From the NCBI RefSeq assembly GCF_006714895.1, contig NZ_VFME01000001.1, forward strand, positions 1,798,001-1,862,000: 64,000 nt of DNA, in the 5' to 3' direction. This document shows, one piece after another, positions 8,509 through 16,709 of this stretch; positions within the stretch are counted from its first letter, which is position 1; each line of letters opens with the position of its first letter. Made by a program: the position numbers and the translations under genes. The stretch comes from Gramella sp. Hel_I_59. GTDB lineage: Bacteria > Bacteroidota > Bacteroidia > Flavobacteriales > Flavobacteriaceae. A model generated the notes under the pieces. It did not search any database, was not told the DNA's origin, and was given only the letters and a program-made list of their open reading frames with translations.

Positions 8509-9504
8509 TTAAAACTTAAGAATATTGTCTATTTCCTTAAGTTCTTCTGCGCTAAATTGAATGTTCCTGATAGCTTTCAGGTTATCTTCTAACTGAGATT
8601 TTCTACTAACGCCAACTAAGACAGACGTTACTCTTTCATCTTTTAATAGCCATGCTACGGCCATTTGCGCAAGACTTTGTTCACGTTTTTCAGCTAACTC
8701 GTTCAGCTGCTGAATTTGTGAAACAACTTCGTCTGTAATTTGTGATTTATCCAGATAACTACCTTCTGTAGCAGCTCTTGAATCCTTCGGAATCCCATTA
8801 AGATATTTGCCAGTTAGAATCCCTTGTTCAAGAGGAGAAAAGACGATACTTCCAAGTCCGTTTTGTTCCAGCGTATCCATTAATCCGTTTTCAACCCAGC
8901 GATCGATCATGTTGTAACGGGGCTGATGAATTATAAATGGTGTTTTAAGCTCCTTCAGAATCTTTGCAGCTTTTGCCGTGTCTTCAGCATTATATTGAGA
9001 AATACCGACATACAAAGCTTTTCCATCCCTTACAATCTGGTCCAGAGCACCCATGGTTTCCTCCAAAGGTGTTTCCGGGTCTGGCCTGTGATGATAAAAG
9101 ATATCTACATAATCAAGACCCATTCTTTGCAGGGATTGATCTAAACTCGCGATCAGGTACTTTCTGGAACCAAAATTTCCATAAGGTCCGGGCCACATAT
9201 CCCATCCGGCTTTGGAAGAAATGATGAGCTCATCTCTATATTGCTTAAAATCCTGCTTAAAGAAGTTTCCGAAGCTACTTTCAGCAGAACCGTATGGCGG
9301 GCCGTAATTGTTAGCCAGGTCAAAATGTGTTATTCCATTATCGAATGCGGTATGGAGGATTTCCCGCGCATTGTCCTGGTCATCATTATCTCCGAAATTA
9401 TGCCAGAGACCCAAGGAAAGCAAAGGCAACTTTAAACCACTTTTACCACATCTTCGATACTCCATAGTATCATACCGGGAGTCTGCTGCTCTATAATTAC
9501 TCAT
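8509..9504 (-). CDS. Aldo/keto reductase, YghZ/GprA type
   Basis: 331 residues. AKR hallmarks: FDLANNYGPP with catalytic Asp/Tyr, ISSKAGWDMWPGPYG with Lys, and IFYHHRPD with His; the NADPH-binding end has VLVGVSRKSQLEDN. The GPPYGSAE segment and WPGPYG are typical of the E. coli YghZ (L-glyceraldehyde-3-phosphate reductase) branch. It probably reduces small aldehydes such as methylglyoxal or glyceraldehyde-3-phosphate with NADPH. It is transcribed alone, convergent with manA. The precise substrate is not shown by sequence. Confidence 0.88.
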   Translation of the reverse strand: MSNYRAADSRYDTMEYRRCGKSGLKLPLLSLGLWHNFGDNDDQDNAREILHTAFDNGITHFDLANNYGPPYGSAESSFGNFFKQDFKQYRDELIISSKAGWDMWPGPYGNFGSRKYLIASLDQSLQRMGLDYVDIFYHHRPDPETPLEETMGALDQIVRDGKALYVGISQYNAEDTAKAAKILKELKTPFIIHQPRYNMIDRWVENGLMDTLEQNGLGSIVFSPLEQGILTGKYLNGIPKDSRAATEGSYLDKSQITDEVVSQIQQLNELAEKREQSLAQMAVAWLLKDERVTSVLVGVSRKSQLEDNLKAIRNIQFSAEELKEIDNILKF

Positions 9505-9564
9505 ATTATGATTTTCCCGGCAATTTAAAGATTATCGGGGCAACGCTAAACATTAAGGAGCTAA

Positions 9565-10023
9565 TTAATTTCTGGCAAAGGATAGATATCCGGAATCGCC
9601 TTCAGCATTTTCCTCCAGCTTTAAGTTGATCTCAGATCCATTAGCCGAGATAACATCATAAGCGTTGGTAAGATCTCCCAGTTTTCCATTAGGGGTGAAA
9701 AAGATCATAAAATCAAGATCGTTGGATGGGTCAAGTTCTGTTCCGTTATCATTTGAAACTCTCCAGGTTCCATTAAAAGATCCCAGGTTGGAATCAGCAA
9801 CCAGTTCATTCGAACTTTGGAATATAAATGTATAATTTTCAAGATCATCGGTCTTATTTTGACCGTTTTCAGTAAAACTGGTAATTCGCCATTCAGAATC
9901 AAGTAAGATTTCATTCAAAGCGATCATTTCCGTTTCTACCAGTTCCATGTCATCATTGTCTGTGTCGCAGGATACGATAAAAAACATAGTGAAAATTACT
10001 AACAAACAGTTCAATCTTTTCAT
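9565..10023 (-). CDS. Small lipoprotein, lipocalin-like
   Basis: 152 residues with a type II signal peptide ending in FFIVSC (Cys19 lipidated), followed by an acidic stretch (DTDNDDMELVETE). The rest looks like a small beta-barrel of the lipocalin-like kind common in Bacteroidota: a W-x-I-x-S-F-x-x-N-G strand, FNGTWRVSNDNG, and an S-E-I-N-L-K-L strand. The acidic residues after the cysteine are not the flavobacterial surface-export signal I would expect to name with confidence, so its side of the outer membrane is open. It appears monocistronic and its function is unknown. Confidence 0.65.
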   Translation of the reverse strand: MKRLNCLLVIFTMFFIVSCDTDNDDMELVETEMIALNEILLDSEWRITSFTENGQNKTDDLENYTFIFQSSNELVADSNLGSFNGTWRVSNDNGTELDPSNDLDFMIFFTPNGKLGDLTNAYDVISANGSEINLKLEENAEGDSGYLSFARN

Positions 10024-10330
10024 AGGGTGGGGATTTTTTTGTTCGGTTTAAACGTAAAGTTATAAAGAGAATTAGAATAAATTAAGAAATATTTAAGAAT
10101 TAACATTTATAGTCAATTACTACATATTCAGCTAAATAGCATTCAAATCTTTCAGAAGGTCTAAAATATTGTGAATTCAGTAATAATAAGCGGATGCCGG
10201 ATTTGCTTCGAAGTTTAGTCCAAATCGTGAGCTTAGTTAATCTTAACAAAGCCTTAGGCTAAAGCATACGCATTGTACCCTAATTTCGCTGTTTAGTTTT
10301 AGAAGCAAGAAAAGCAAATTTATTAGGACG
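10024..10330. other. 307-bp AT-rich divergent intergenic region
   Basis: No reading frame is convincing here. The stretch must contain the promoters of the leftward lipoprotein and the rightward 75-residue ORF. Two adjacent small palindromes are visible, GTTAATCTTAAC (10236-10247) and AGCCTTAGGCT (10250-10260), followed by a near-consensus -7 box TAATTTCG (10281-10288). They could be an operator for the rightward gene, but this is inference only. Confidence 0.4.
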
Positions 10331-10558
10331 ATGAACCTGGTCAATATTTCCAAAGAAGAGAATTGTTACAAGATCAAAAGTGTCAAATATGTCAAGGTAT
10401 TTGGAACTACTTTGTATAGTTATGACAAATTATTTGTGAAAGAAATAGAATCAGCTCAATGGATAAATGTGAATACGAATAAGAAGGCTACACAGGCAGA
10501 ATCCATCAAATTAAATAAATGGTTGAAAGACCACCGAAAGTTTATCGAAAAAGGCTGA
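10331..10558 (+). CDS. Small hypothetical protein (75 aa)
   Basis: Not recognised. 75 residues, basic (many Lys), no signal peptide or membrane span. It begins MNLVNISKEENCYKIKSVKY and ends in a predicted helix, SIKLNKWLKDHRKF. It lies upstream of, and in the same direction as, the DUF1206 gene, 137 bp apart, so a separate promoter for the latter is likely. ATG start and codon use resemble the neighbouring genes. Confidence 0.5.
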   Translation: MNLVNISKEENCYKIKSVKYVKVFGTTLYSYDKLFVKEIESAQWINVNTNKKATQAESIKLNKWLKDHRKFIEKG

Positions 10559-10695
10559 TTTCTTAAATTTATTGAAAGAGGCTGAAGTCCTGAAGTTGAA
10601 TTAAGCTAAAATTAGCCTAAAGTTTGGCGTATTGTTTAGCCAGACGTTCTATTTCCGATAACTTTAAAATTGATTAACCAATCAAACTAAATATA

Positions 10696-11481
10696 ATGAG
10701 TAGTAAGAAAAAGAATTTTGCGCGGTTTGGAATGGCTGCGAAAGGTGCAGTTTATTGCCTAATTGGAGTATTAACAGCCATGGCCGCGTTTGGTCAGGGC
10801 GGACAAAAATCTGGGAGTAAAGGTGCTTTGCAATATTTAGCGCAACAGTCATATGGGCAGGTTCTACTGGTAATTATGGGAATTGGACTACTTGGGTATG
10901 TATTCTGGAGAATGTATCAGGTATTTTATAACCCAGGAGAATTTGAAGACAATCTGAAGGGTTATGGAAAACGTATTGGATATTTTATTAGCGGACTTAT
11001 CTACGGTGGTTTGGCTTATTATTCTTTCAAATTAGCTTTTGGTAGCAGTAGTTCAGGTGGTTCTGGCGGAATGATGGGTGGAATTATGTCTGGTTCTAAC
11101 GGTGATACAATCGCGATCATTATCGGTATAGGAATGGCGATCAAGGCTATTTATGACTTGTATCGTGCATATTCTGGAAAATTTCGAGAGGAAGTGGAAG
11201 AAGCAGGAATGGATCAAAAAGAACAAAAACTGCTTATTAATGCCGGTAAATTTGGACATACTGCCAGAGGATTAGTACTAGGTCTTATGGCTTATTTAAC
11301 GTTGAAGTCCGGATTATCCAGCGGTAGTAATGTTAAAACTCAAACCGATGCATTTAGTTATATTCAGGCAGAATTTGGATCTATTGCACTAGGTATTGTA
11401 GCAATCGGTCTTGTTGGATATGGAGTTTATATGCTAATAAAAGCGAAATATCCATCTATTACTGTAGCCAGTCTTAGATAG
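10696..11481 (+). CDS. DUF1206 membrane protein
   Basis: 261 residues with six hydrophobic helices arranged as three two-helix repeats. Each repeat starts with a basic, G-rich turn: ARFGMAAKGAVYCLIGVL, GKRIGYFISGLIYGGLAYY and GKFGHTARGLVLGLMAYL. This is the DUF1206 pattern. A Gly/Ser/Met-rich loop (SSSSGGSGGMMGG) joins repeats two and three. Function is unknown; family members are inner-membrane proteins, often in stress-related settings. It is single-gene, closed by a strong terminator. Confidence 0.85.
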   Translation: MSSKKKNFARFGMAAKGAVYCLIGVLTAMAAFGQGGQKSGSKGALQYLAQQSYGQVLLVIMGIGLLGYVFWRMYQVFYNPGEFEDNLKGYGKRIGYFISGLIYGGLAYYSFKLAFGSSSSGGSGGMMGGIMSGSNGDTIAIIIGIGMAIKAIYDLYRAYSGKFREEVEEAGMDQKEQKLLINAGKFGHTARGLVLGLMAYLTLKSGLSSGSNVKTQTDAFSYIQAEFGSIALGIVAIGLVGYGVYMLIKAKYPSITVASLR

Positions 11482-11503
11482 AAGCAATTTTAGATATAAT
11501 AGA

Positions 11504-11530
11504 AGCCTGCTAATTTAGCGGGCTTTTTTT
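11504..11530 (+). terminator. Intrinsic terminator of the DUF1206 gene
   Basis: AGCCTGCT-AATTT-AGCGGGCT stem (one G-T pair) followed by seven T. Confidence 0.9.
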
Positions 11531-11688
11531 ATGCATTCATTTTTCTGAAGCTTGTGTAAACCTAAAACAATGATTTACTTATTGTGGGTTTTTCTAGGAT
11601 GGTAAATGAAGCTTGTAGGGTATAGTTATAATTAGATCTAGAAATACTTACTTGGCTGAAGAATATGTATCAGCTTAAGGATCAATAT

Positions 11689-12126
11689 CTATGTAATACC
11701 TAAAAATTCCAGGTGTTTGATTTCGTGATACCTCAAACAGGCTTTGATGCATTCTTTTAATTCATAGATAGGTATTTCCTGATCTAATTTAAAAATGATA
11801 GCTCTGTTTCCTTTAAATCTTAATTTCGGTTCGTATAGTAATCGAAAAGTTTCAATCAACCTGCTGGAGCACTGAAAGTAGAGTGCGTATTGTTCGGGAT
11901 TCTTTCTTTTCCAGTCTATTCTTAGCGTACTTCCAATATTACTTCGGAATGCGGGTTCGCCCCATTTTAAACTAAGTTCGAGTTTTTCAACACCTTGAGT
12001 TTCCTGAGCAGTTTGAATGATCAGTTCACATAGGTACCGGAGTCTCTTTTTGGGCAATCGAGGATAAGCTTTAAAAGCAGCTTCAAATTCGGGTGAAGTT
12101 TGAATCTCTATTGTTTTCGGTTTCAC
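11689..12126 (-). CDS. DUF1801 (YdhG-like) protein
   Basis: 145 residues of the DUF1801 fold. Visible pattern: helical N-terminus, then LELSLKWGEPAFRSN (the 'KW-G-P-A/F' core shared by the family), and DWKRKNPEQYALYFQC. Cytoplasmic, no known reaction; related proteins have been named iron-chaperone-like without firm support. It is monocistronic, with the following 274 bp (12127-12400) holding its promoter and nothing else I can name besides the tRNA terminator. Confidence 0.75.
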   Translation of the reverse strand: MKPKTIEIQTSPEFEAAFKAYPRLPKKRLRYLCELIIQTAQETQGVEKLELSLKWGEPAFRSNIGSTLRIDWKRKNPEQYALYFQCSSRLIETFRLLYEPKLRFKGNRAIIFKLDQEIPIYELKECIKACLRYHEIKHLEFLGIT

Positions 12127-12366
12127 TTCAGAATAGCTTAAATTAAAGTAAGGCTCTAAATTAATTATATTTTTAATCAGTTGTACTGAAGTTAACGTAG
12201 TCCTCCAATTTTATTTACTGAAATTTTCAATTACTAAGATTAGATCATCTTGTTCTGAAGGAATATTGGATTTTTACAAAAGAGCAATTGGTTAATAAAA
12301 TATCATGATCTAACAGATCCAGAATAAAACGAGCCTGGAAGAGGCACAGAAAAAGCTAAAATAAAA

Positions 12367-12398
12367 AAAGCCTGTCAATCAAAAGATTAACAGGCTTT
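12367..12398 (-). terminator. Terminator of the tRNA-Pro transcript
   Basis: AAAGCCTGT ... ACAGGCTTT stem with a 14-nt loop directly after the tRNA on the minus strand, followed on that strand by a T-run. Confidence 0.85.
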
Positions 12399-12400
12399 AG

Positions 12401-12475
12401 TCGGGGTGGCAGGATTCGAACCTGCGGCCTCCTGCTCCCAAAGCAGGCGCGATAACCGGGCTACGCTACACCCCG
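12401..12475 (-). tRNA. tRNA-Pro (anticodon TGG)
   Basis: Minus strand: acceptor CGGGGTG/CACCCCG with discriminator A, anticodon arm CCTGC-TTTGGGA-GCAGG giving TGG, T loop GGTTCGAATCC. The 5' C is usual for bacterial tRNA-Pro. Confidence 0.95.
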
Positions 12476-12602
12476 AAAAGTGAATAGTGTTTTTAGTCTT
12501 TTCCGTTCCAAACTATCTTGAAAGATATCCGGGAAGCGGAGGAAATTTATTCCAATTTTCCGGTCGAAAAGAGAATAAAAGAACCACAAACTAAAAATCT
12601 AG

Positions 12603-12687
12603 CGGAGAGTATGAGATTCGAACTCATGCGACAATTGCTCGTCGACAGTTTAGCAAACTGCTCCATTAACCACTCTGGCAACTCTCC
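12603..12687 (-). tRNA. tRNA-Ser (anticodon GCT)
   Basis: Minus strand: acceptor GGAGAGT/ACTCTCC with discriminator G, anticodon loop TTGCTAA giving GCT, and a long variable arm as required for serine. It lies 127 bp upstream of tRNA-Pro in the same direction, so both may be one transcript ending at 12367. Confidence 0.95.
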
Positions 12688-12844
12688 GTTTATGTAAGAA
12701 CTTCGCAAGTAATTTTGCGGTTGCAAATCTAAGTTTTACTTACGTACCAACCAAACCTTTTTAAACTTTTTGAAAGAAAATTTAAGCTAAAAACAAGCTA
12801 CTTTCTTTAAACTACTTGACTTCAATTAAATAGGCGAAATAATC

Positions 12845-14080
12845 TTATTGAAACTTTTCTGAATATAAAAAGTTATGCAAGTTTTTAATAGCCTTCTCAT
12901 GATTTCGAACAAAAGGATTTTTATTATCCCAAACATACCCTGCAAGTACAGAACAAATTTGCATTTTAATATTTTCACTGGCATTATCAGTAAAAAATAT
13001 ATCCTGTAATCTTCCTGTGTACCATTCTTTTACATAAGTGGCGAATACACTAATAGCCTTTTGAATATGCTCAGTATATTCTTTATCCCAATCTATAACT
13101 TCTCCTGACAATTGCCTGGCCACTAGCTTAGCACTTAGTAATCCGCTTTCTGTCGCAAATGCAACCCCGGAAGAAAAAACCGGATCGAGAAATTCAGCGG
13201 AGTTTCCAGCCAGCGCAAAACCTTCACCATGTAAAAGTTGAACATTTTTAGAAATACCAGATAATTTTACGGGCTCAAATAAGTATTCTTGCCCGGAGAA
13301 TCGCCCTTTGTAAAAATCGCATTGATCCAGCATTTGCTTGAATATCTCATCTTTAGACCCTGAAAATGTATTGAACCAGTCGTTTTCTCCTACAAAGCCT
13401 AAACTTGTAGTTCCATTAGAAAAAGGAATATACCAGAACCAGGCCCCACGCTTAATGATCTCAAAAGTAATTTGTGTTCCTTCTTTACCTGGAGGTCGGT
13501 TTTCTTCCTTGATATGAGTAAATAAAGAGGAATGATTGTAAATTTTTGCGGGAGCTTCCAGTTCAAGCAATCCGGCTAAGACTCGTCCATTTCCACTGGC
13601 ATCAATAATAAACCTGCAATTAATGTTACTTAGAATGGCGTCTGGGGATTTTGATTCTATATTCCATTGCTTGTTTTCCCATTTCGCAGAAACCACTTCA
13701 GCTCCAAAATTAATTTTTACGCCTCTATTCTGAATACTTTCTGCAAGTTTAAGATCAAAGTCGGCTCTCGGTACCTGCCAGGTCCAGTCCCAGCCTTCCC
13801 CAAACTTTTTACTAAAATCGAATTCAGCGATTTTTCCATCTTTAACAAAACGTGCACCTGTCTTTTTCTGGTAGTTTTGTTTCTGCAGGTCTGCGAGTAA
13901 TCCGGCTTCAGAAAAATTATCCATACAGCGGGGAATCAAACTTTCCCCAATGGCAAACCTTGGAAAAAATTGCTTTTCCAGCACCAATACAGATACACCT
14001 TTTTTTTCCAGGCAACCTGCTGCAACCATACCTGCCGGTCCCGCACCAATAATTACAACGTCATACTCTTTTTTATCCAT
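12845..14080 (-). CDS. Flavin-dependent halogenase/hydroxylase-like oxidoreductase
   Basis: 411 residues. N-terminal FAD-binding G12-x-G14-x-x-G17 (IIGAGPAGMVAAG), then FAIGESLIP, WFWYIP around W214-W216 (the W-x-W-x-I-P pattern of flavin halogenases) and EFLDPVFSSGVAFATESG (F-x-D-P-x-x-S-x-G). A Lys in QKKTGARFV sits where halogenases keep the catalytic lysine, by rough alignment. Related flavoproteins are found in flexirubin loci and are candidates for ring hydroxylation or chlorination of the aryl head. It is transcribed away from the ammonia-lyase operon, so it has its own promoter. A geranylgeranyl-reductase-like role cannot be excluded from sequence alone. Confidence 0.75.
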   Translation of the reverse strand: MDKKEYDVVIIGAGPAGMVAAGCLEKKGVSVLVLEKQFFPRFAIGESLIPRCMDNFSEAGLLADLQKQNYQKKTGARFVKDGKIAEFDFSKKFGEGWDWTWQVPRADFDLKLAESIQNRGVKINFGAEVVSAKWENKQWNIESKSPDAILSNINCRFIIDASGNGRVLAGLLELEAPAKIYNHSSLFTHIKEENRPPGKEGTQITFEIIKRGAWFWYIPFSNGTTSLGFVGENDWFNTFSGSKDEIFKQMLDQCDFYKGRFSGQEYLFEPVKLSGISKNVQLLHGEGFALAGNSAEFLDPVFSSGVAFATESGLLSAKLVARQLSGEVIDWDKEYTEHIQKAISVFATYVKEWYTGRLQDIFFTDNASENIKMQICSVLAGYVWDNKNPFVRNHEKAIKNLHNFLYSEKFQ

Positions 14081-14134
14081 AATCTAGAAATACAAAACTA
14101 ATGGAAAATATGCTTCAGTAGAATTCAGCTAAAT

Positions 14135-14164
14135 AAAAAGCTCTGCTAGTTAAGGCAGAGCTTT
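14135..14164 (-). terminator. Minus-strand hairpin terminator upstream of the flavoprotein
   Basis: AAAGCTCTGC (14137-14146) and GCAGAGCTTT (14155-14164) form a perfect stem with an 8-nt loop. On the minus strand it is followed by TTTTTATTT, so it would stop leftward transcription coming from 14165-14400, where no ordinary gene is called. It also lies between the start of the flavoprotein gene and that region. Confidence 0.75.
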
Positions 14165-14184
14165 CGTGAGATATAAGCAATCGA

Positions 14185-14356
14185 TCATGCCAATGGCAGA
14201 TCTATTCGACTAATGTATCTTATTGAAATTGATTTTAATAGCTGTCTTTTCATTGCTAACTGTTTAATAACTTCAGCAATACTTTGATAAAATTCTGGAG
14301 AGGTTAAATTGACATTTATGAAATTATCAATACTTCTCAGTTATCAGGCGGTTCAT
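14185..14356 (-). pseudogene. Possible small gene with a one-base frameshift
   Basis: On the minus strand an ATG at 14356 opens MNRLITEKY and then hits TGA. Shifting by one base near the eighth codon gives an open frame that reads SIDNFINVNLTSPEFYQS, then IAEVIKQLAMKRQLLKSI, then SIRYISRIDLPLA, and stops at 14185. The total is about 57 residues. The downstream half has protein-like composition and an amphipathic basic helix, and a leftward terminator follows 21 bp after its stop. It could be a decayed gene, a programmed-shift product, a sequencing error, or chance. Family not recognised. Confidence 0.3.
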
Positions 14357-14385
14357 GCTATATGCAGCTTTCCCACTAAAAATAT

Positions 14386-14393
14386 TACATTTG
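14386..14393 (+). promoter_or_regulatory. -7 box of the pigment operon
   Basis: TACATTTG matches TAnnTTTG and lies 45 bp before the ATG at 14439. It lies downstream of the farther in-frame ATG at 14355, which supports 14439 as the ammonia-lyase start. No clear -33 TTTG is present. Confidence 0.5.
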
Positions 14394-14438
14394 TCCAGAG
14401 AGAAATTTATATACAATCCTGAAATCAAGCAGCTACTT

Positions 14439-15974
14439 ATGATCAACCTGGAGAAGGAACTTACACTTTCAGAATTTCAACAAGTTGTTTTTCAGAAAAT
14501 AAGAATAGAATTAGGAGCTGAAGCCAGAGAAAGGATTATCCAAAGTCATCAATTTCTTGAGAAATTTTCGCGAAATAAGATCATTTATGGAGTAAACACC
14601 GGGTTCGGACCTATGGCTCAATACCGGGTTGCAGAGGAAGATTCTGTCAATCTCCAGCTGAATCTCATCAGAAGTCATGCTACAGGTGCAGGTGCTGTAC
14701 TTACTGAAGTAGACGTGCGAGCTTTGATGTTAGCCAGGCTGAATACACTTAGCTTAGGTAAATCTGGAATAGATATTTCTGTCGCTGAAGTTCTAATTCA
14801 ATTGATCAATTTAGAAATAACACCTTTGATCTTTGAACATGGTGGAGTAGGAGCTTCTGGCGATCTGGTGCAATTAGCACATCTAGCTCTGGTACTTATT
14901 GGGGAAGGCGAAGTTTTCTATCAAGGTAAACGCAGAGATACTGAAGAAGTCTTCAGAGAAAAGAATATTCAGCCAGCCAAAATCACGATTAGAGAAGGCC
15001 TGGGAATCATGAATGGAACTTCTGCGATGACCGGGCTTGGCCTTGTGAACATTGTTCAAGCAAAACAATTGCTGGACTGGTCAGTTTTTTGCTCTTCTGT
15101 GATCAATGAAATCGTTAAGGCTTATGATGACCACCTTTCCGAAGAATTAAATCAGGCAAAACTTCATAAGGGTCAGCAGCAAATCGCTGAGCTTATGCGT
15201 AATCACCTAAAGGACTCCGGCCTTACAAGATCCAGAAAGGAAGAACTTTACAATACCGATCATGCCAAAACGGAGTTGTTCAAAGAAAAGGTTCAGGAAT
15301 ATTATAGTTTAAGGTGCGTTCCACAAGTTCTTGGACCTGTAATGGATACTCTTTCACATACTACTAAAATTTTACTGGAAGAGGTGAATTCTGCCAATGA
15401 TAATCCTATTATCGATGTAAAGTCCGAACAGGTTTACCACGGTGGTAATTTCCATGGTGATTATATTTCTCTGGAAATGGATAAACTTAGGCTGGTAATG
15501 ACCAAAACATCCATGCTTGCTGAAAGGCAGATCAACTATTTGCTAAATCCAAAACTGAATGACATTTTACCGGCTTTTGTGAATGCTTCAAAATTAGGTT
15601 TGAACTTTGGAATGCAGGGTGCACAGTTTCCTGCGGTTTCGACTACTGCTGAAAATCAAATGCTTTCCAATTCCATGTACGTTCATAGCATACCCAATAA
15701 CAATGACAATCAGGACATTGTGAGTATGGGAGCAAATTCTGCAATGATGACCCGTAAAGTGATCGACAATTGCTACGAAGTTTTAGCTACTGAAATGGCA
15801 ACGATCCTTCAGGCGCTTTATATACTTCAATATGATGATCGTTTATCTTCAACGACTACCTTGAAAATTAAGGATCTCAAAGAGATTTTTCCGAAGATAA
15901 TAGAAGACAGAGTTCTATATAAAGACATTCAGAATTTGAAAATATACCTCAAAACGCATCAGGCTTATGACTAA
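14439..15974 (+). CDS. Aromatic amino acid (tyrosine/histidine-type) ammonia lyase
   Basis: 511 residues from the ATG at 14439. MIO-type lyase: the cofactor-forming A139-S140-G141 lies in GGVGASGDLVQLAHLAL, and the N-terminal IIYGVNTGFGPMA loop holds the catalytic Tyr. The substrate-selectivity position reads IRSHATGAG (R78-S79-H80), a histidine-lyase-like pair also known from flavobacterial tyrosine lyases. In aryl-polyene and flexirubin clusters this enzyme removes ammonia from tyrosine (or phenylalanine) to give the cinnamate-type starter. There are no hutUIG genes nearby, so histidine breakdown is unlikely. First gene of the operon; its stop overlaps fabG by 8 bp. Confidence 0.88.
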   Translation: MINLEKELTLSEFQQVVFQKIRIELGAEARERIIQSHQFLEKFSRNKIIYGVNTGFGPMAQYRVAEEDSVNLQLNLIRSHATGAGAVLTEVDVRALMLARLNTLSLGKSGIDISVAEVLIQLINLEITPLIFEHGGVGASGDLVQLAHLALVLIGEGEVFYQGKRRDTEEVFREKNIQPAKITIREGLGIMNGTSAMTGLGLVNIVQAKQLLDWSVFCSSVINEIVKAYDDHLSEELNQAKLHKGQQQIAELMRNHLKDSGLTRSRKEELYNTDHAKTELFKEKVQEYYSLRCVPQVLGPVMDTLSHTTKILLEEVNSANDNPIIDVKSEQVYHGGNFHGDYISLEMDKLRLVMTKTSMLAERQINYLLNPKLNDILPAFVNASKLGLNFGMQGAQFPAVSTTAENQMLSNSMYVHSIPNNNDNQDIVSMGANSAMMTRKVIDNCYEVLATEMATILQALYILQYDDRLSSTTTLKIKDLKEIFPKIIEDRVLYKDIQNLKIYLKTHQAYD

Positions 15975-16707
15975 GAAAAGATTTGCTTTGGTAACCGGCG
16001 GTTCACGCGGAATTGGAAAAGCGATTTGTCTAGCGCTGGCCAAAGATCATAAACTCAATATTCTATTGAATTATAGGTCTAATGATGAGTCGGCTCAGGC
16101 GGTCAAACGGGAAATTGAATCATTGAATGTTTCCTGTGAACTTCTGAAATTTGATGTTGCCAATGCTGAGGAAGTTTCAGAGAAAATGAGTACATGGAAA
16201 TCTGAATATAAGGATTCAAGTATTGATGTTCTTGTAAACAATGCTGGTATCAGCGACGACGGACTCTTTATCTTTATGTCTGAGAATAGCTGGAATTCGG
16301 TTTTAGACACTAGTTTGCAGGGATTTTATCATGTGACCCAGACCGTTCTGAAGGATATGTTGAGAGCTAGAAGCGGAAGGATCATTAATATGGTTTCACT
16401 TTCAGGTTTAAAGGGAAACGCGGGACAGGTCAATTATTCAGCAGCGAAAGGAGCTGTTATTGCGGCTACCAAAGCACTTGCTCAGGAAATTGGAAAAAGA
16501 AAAGTAACGGTGAATGCCGTCGCTCCCGGATTTATTAATACTGAAATGACTGCAGATTTTGATGCTGAAAAGTTTAAAGAACTAATTCCTTTAAATCGAT
16601 TTGGAGATCCGGAAGAGGTCGCTAACCTGGTAAGTTTTCTAGCATCTGATAGATCTTCGTATATCACCGGCGAGGTGATCAATATTAATGGCGGACTCTA
16701 CTCTTAA
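15967..16707 (+). CDS. 3-oxoacyl-ACP reductase, FabG-like
   Basis: 246 residues, classical SDR: NADPH site TGGSRGIGKA near the N-terminus, NNAGISDDG, catalytic Ser in INMVSLSG and Y-S-A-A-K (NYSAAKGAV). It should reduce each 3-oxo intermediate in polyene extension; in aryl-polyene systems the reduced and dehydrated double bonds are left unsaturated. It overlaps the lyase by 8 bp and is followed after 2 bp by the acyltransferase. A housekeeping fabG would be expected elsewhere, so this is likely cluster-specific. Confidence 0.88.
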   Translation: MTKKRFALVTGGSRGIGKAICLALAKDHKLNILLNYRSNDESAQAVKREIESLNVSCELLKFDVANAEEVSEKMSTWKSEYKDSSIDVLVNNAGISDDGLFIFMSENSWNSVLDTSLQGFYHVTQTVLKDMLRARSGRIINMVSLSGLKGNAGQVNYSAAKGAVIAATKALAQEIGKRKVTVNAVAPGFINTEMTADFDAEKFKELIPLNRFGDPEEVANLVSFLASDRSSYITGEVININGGLYS

Positions 16708-16709
16708 TC

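Noticed and set aside
9308..9496. Plus-strand 62-codon ORF
   Set aside because: Antisense shadow of the aldo/keto reductase gene.
12401..14080. tRNA-flanked genomic island carrying the pigment cluster
   Set aside because: tRNA-Pro and tRNA-Ser border the cluster, but I saw no integrase, no tRNA 3'-end repeat at 31.5 kb and no base-composition jump.
14355..14438. Upstream 28-codon extension of the ammonia lyase
   Set aside because: The -7 box at 14386 lies inside it and the extra residues do not match the family; ATG 14439 is preferred.
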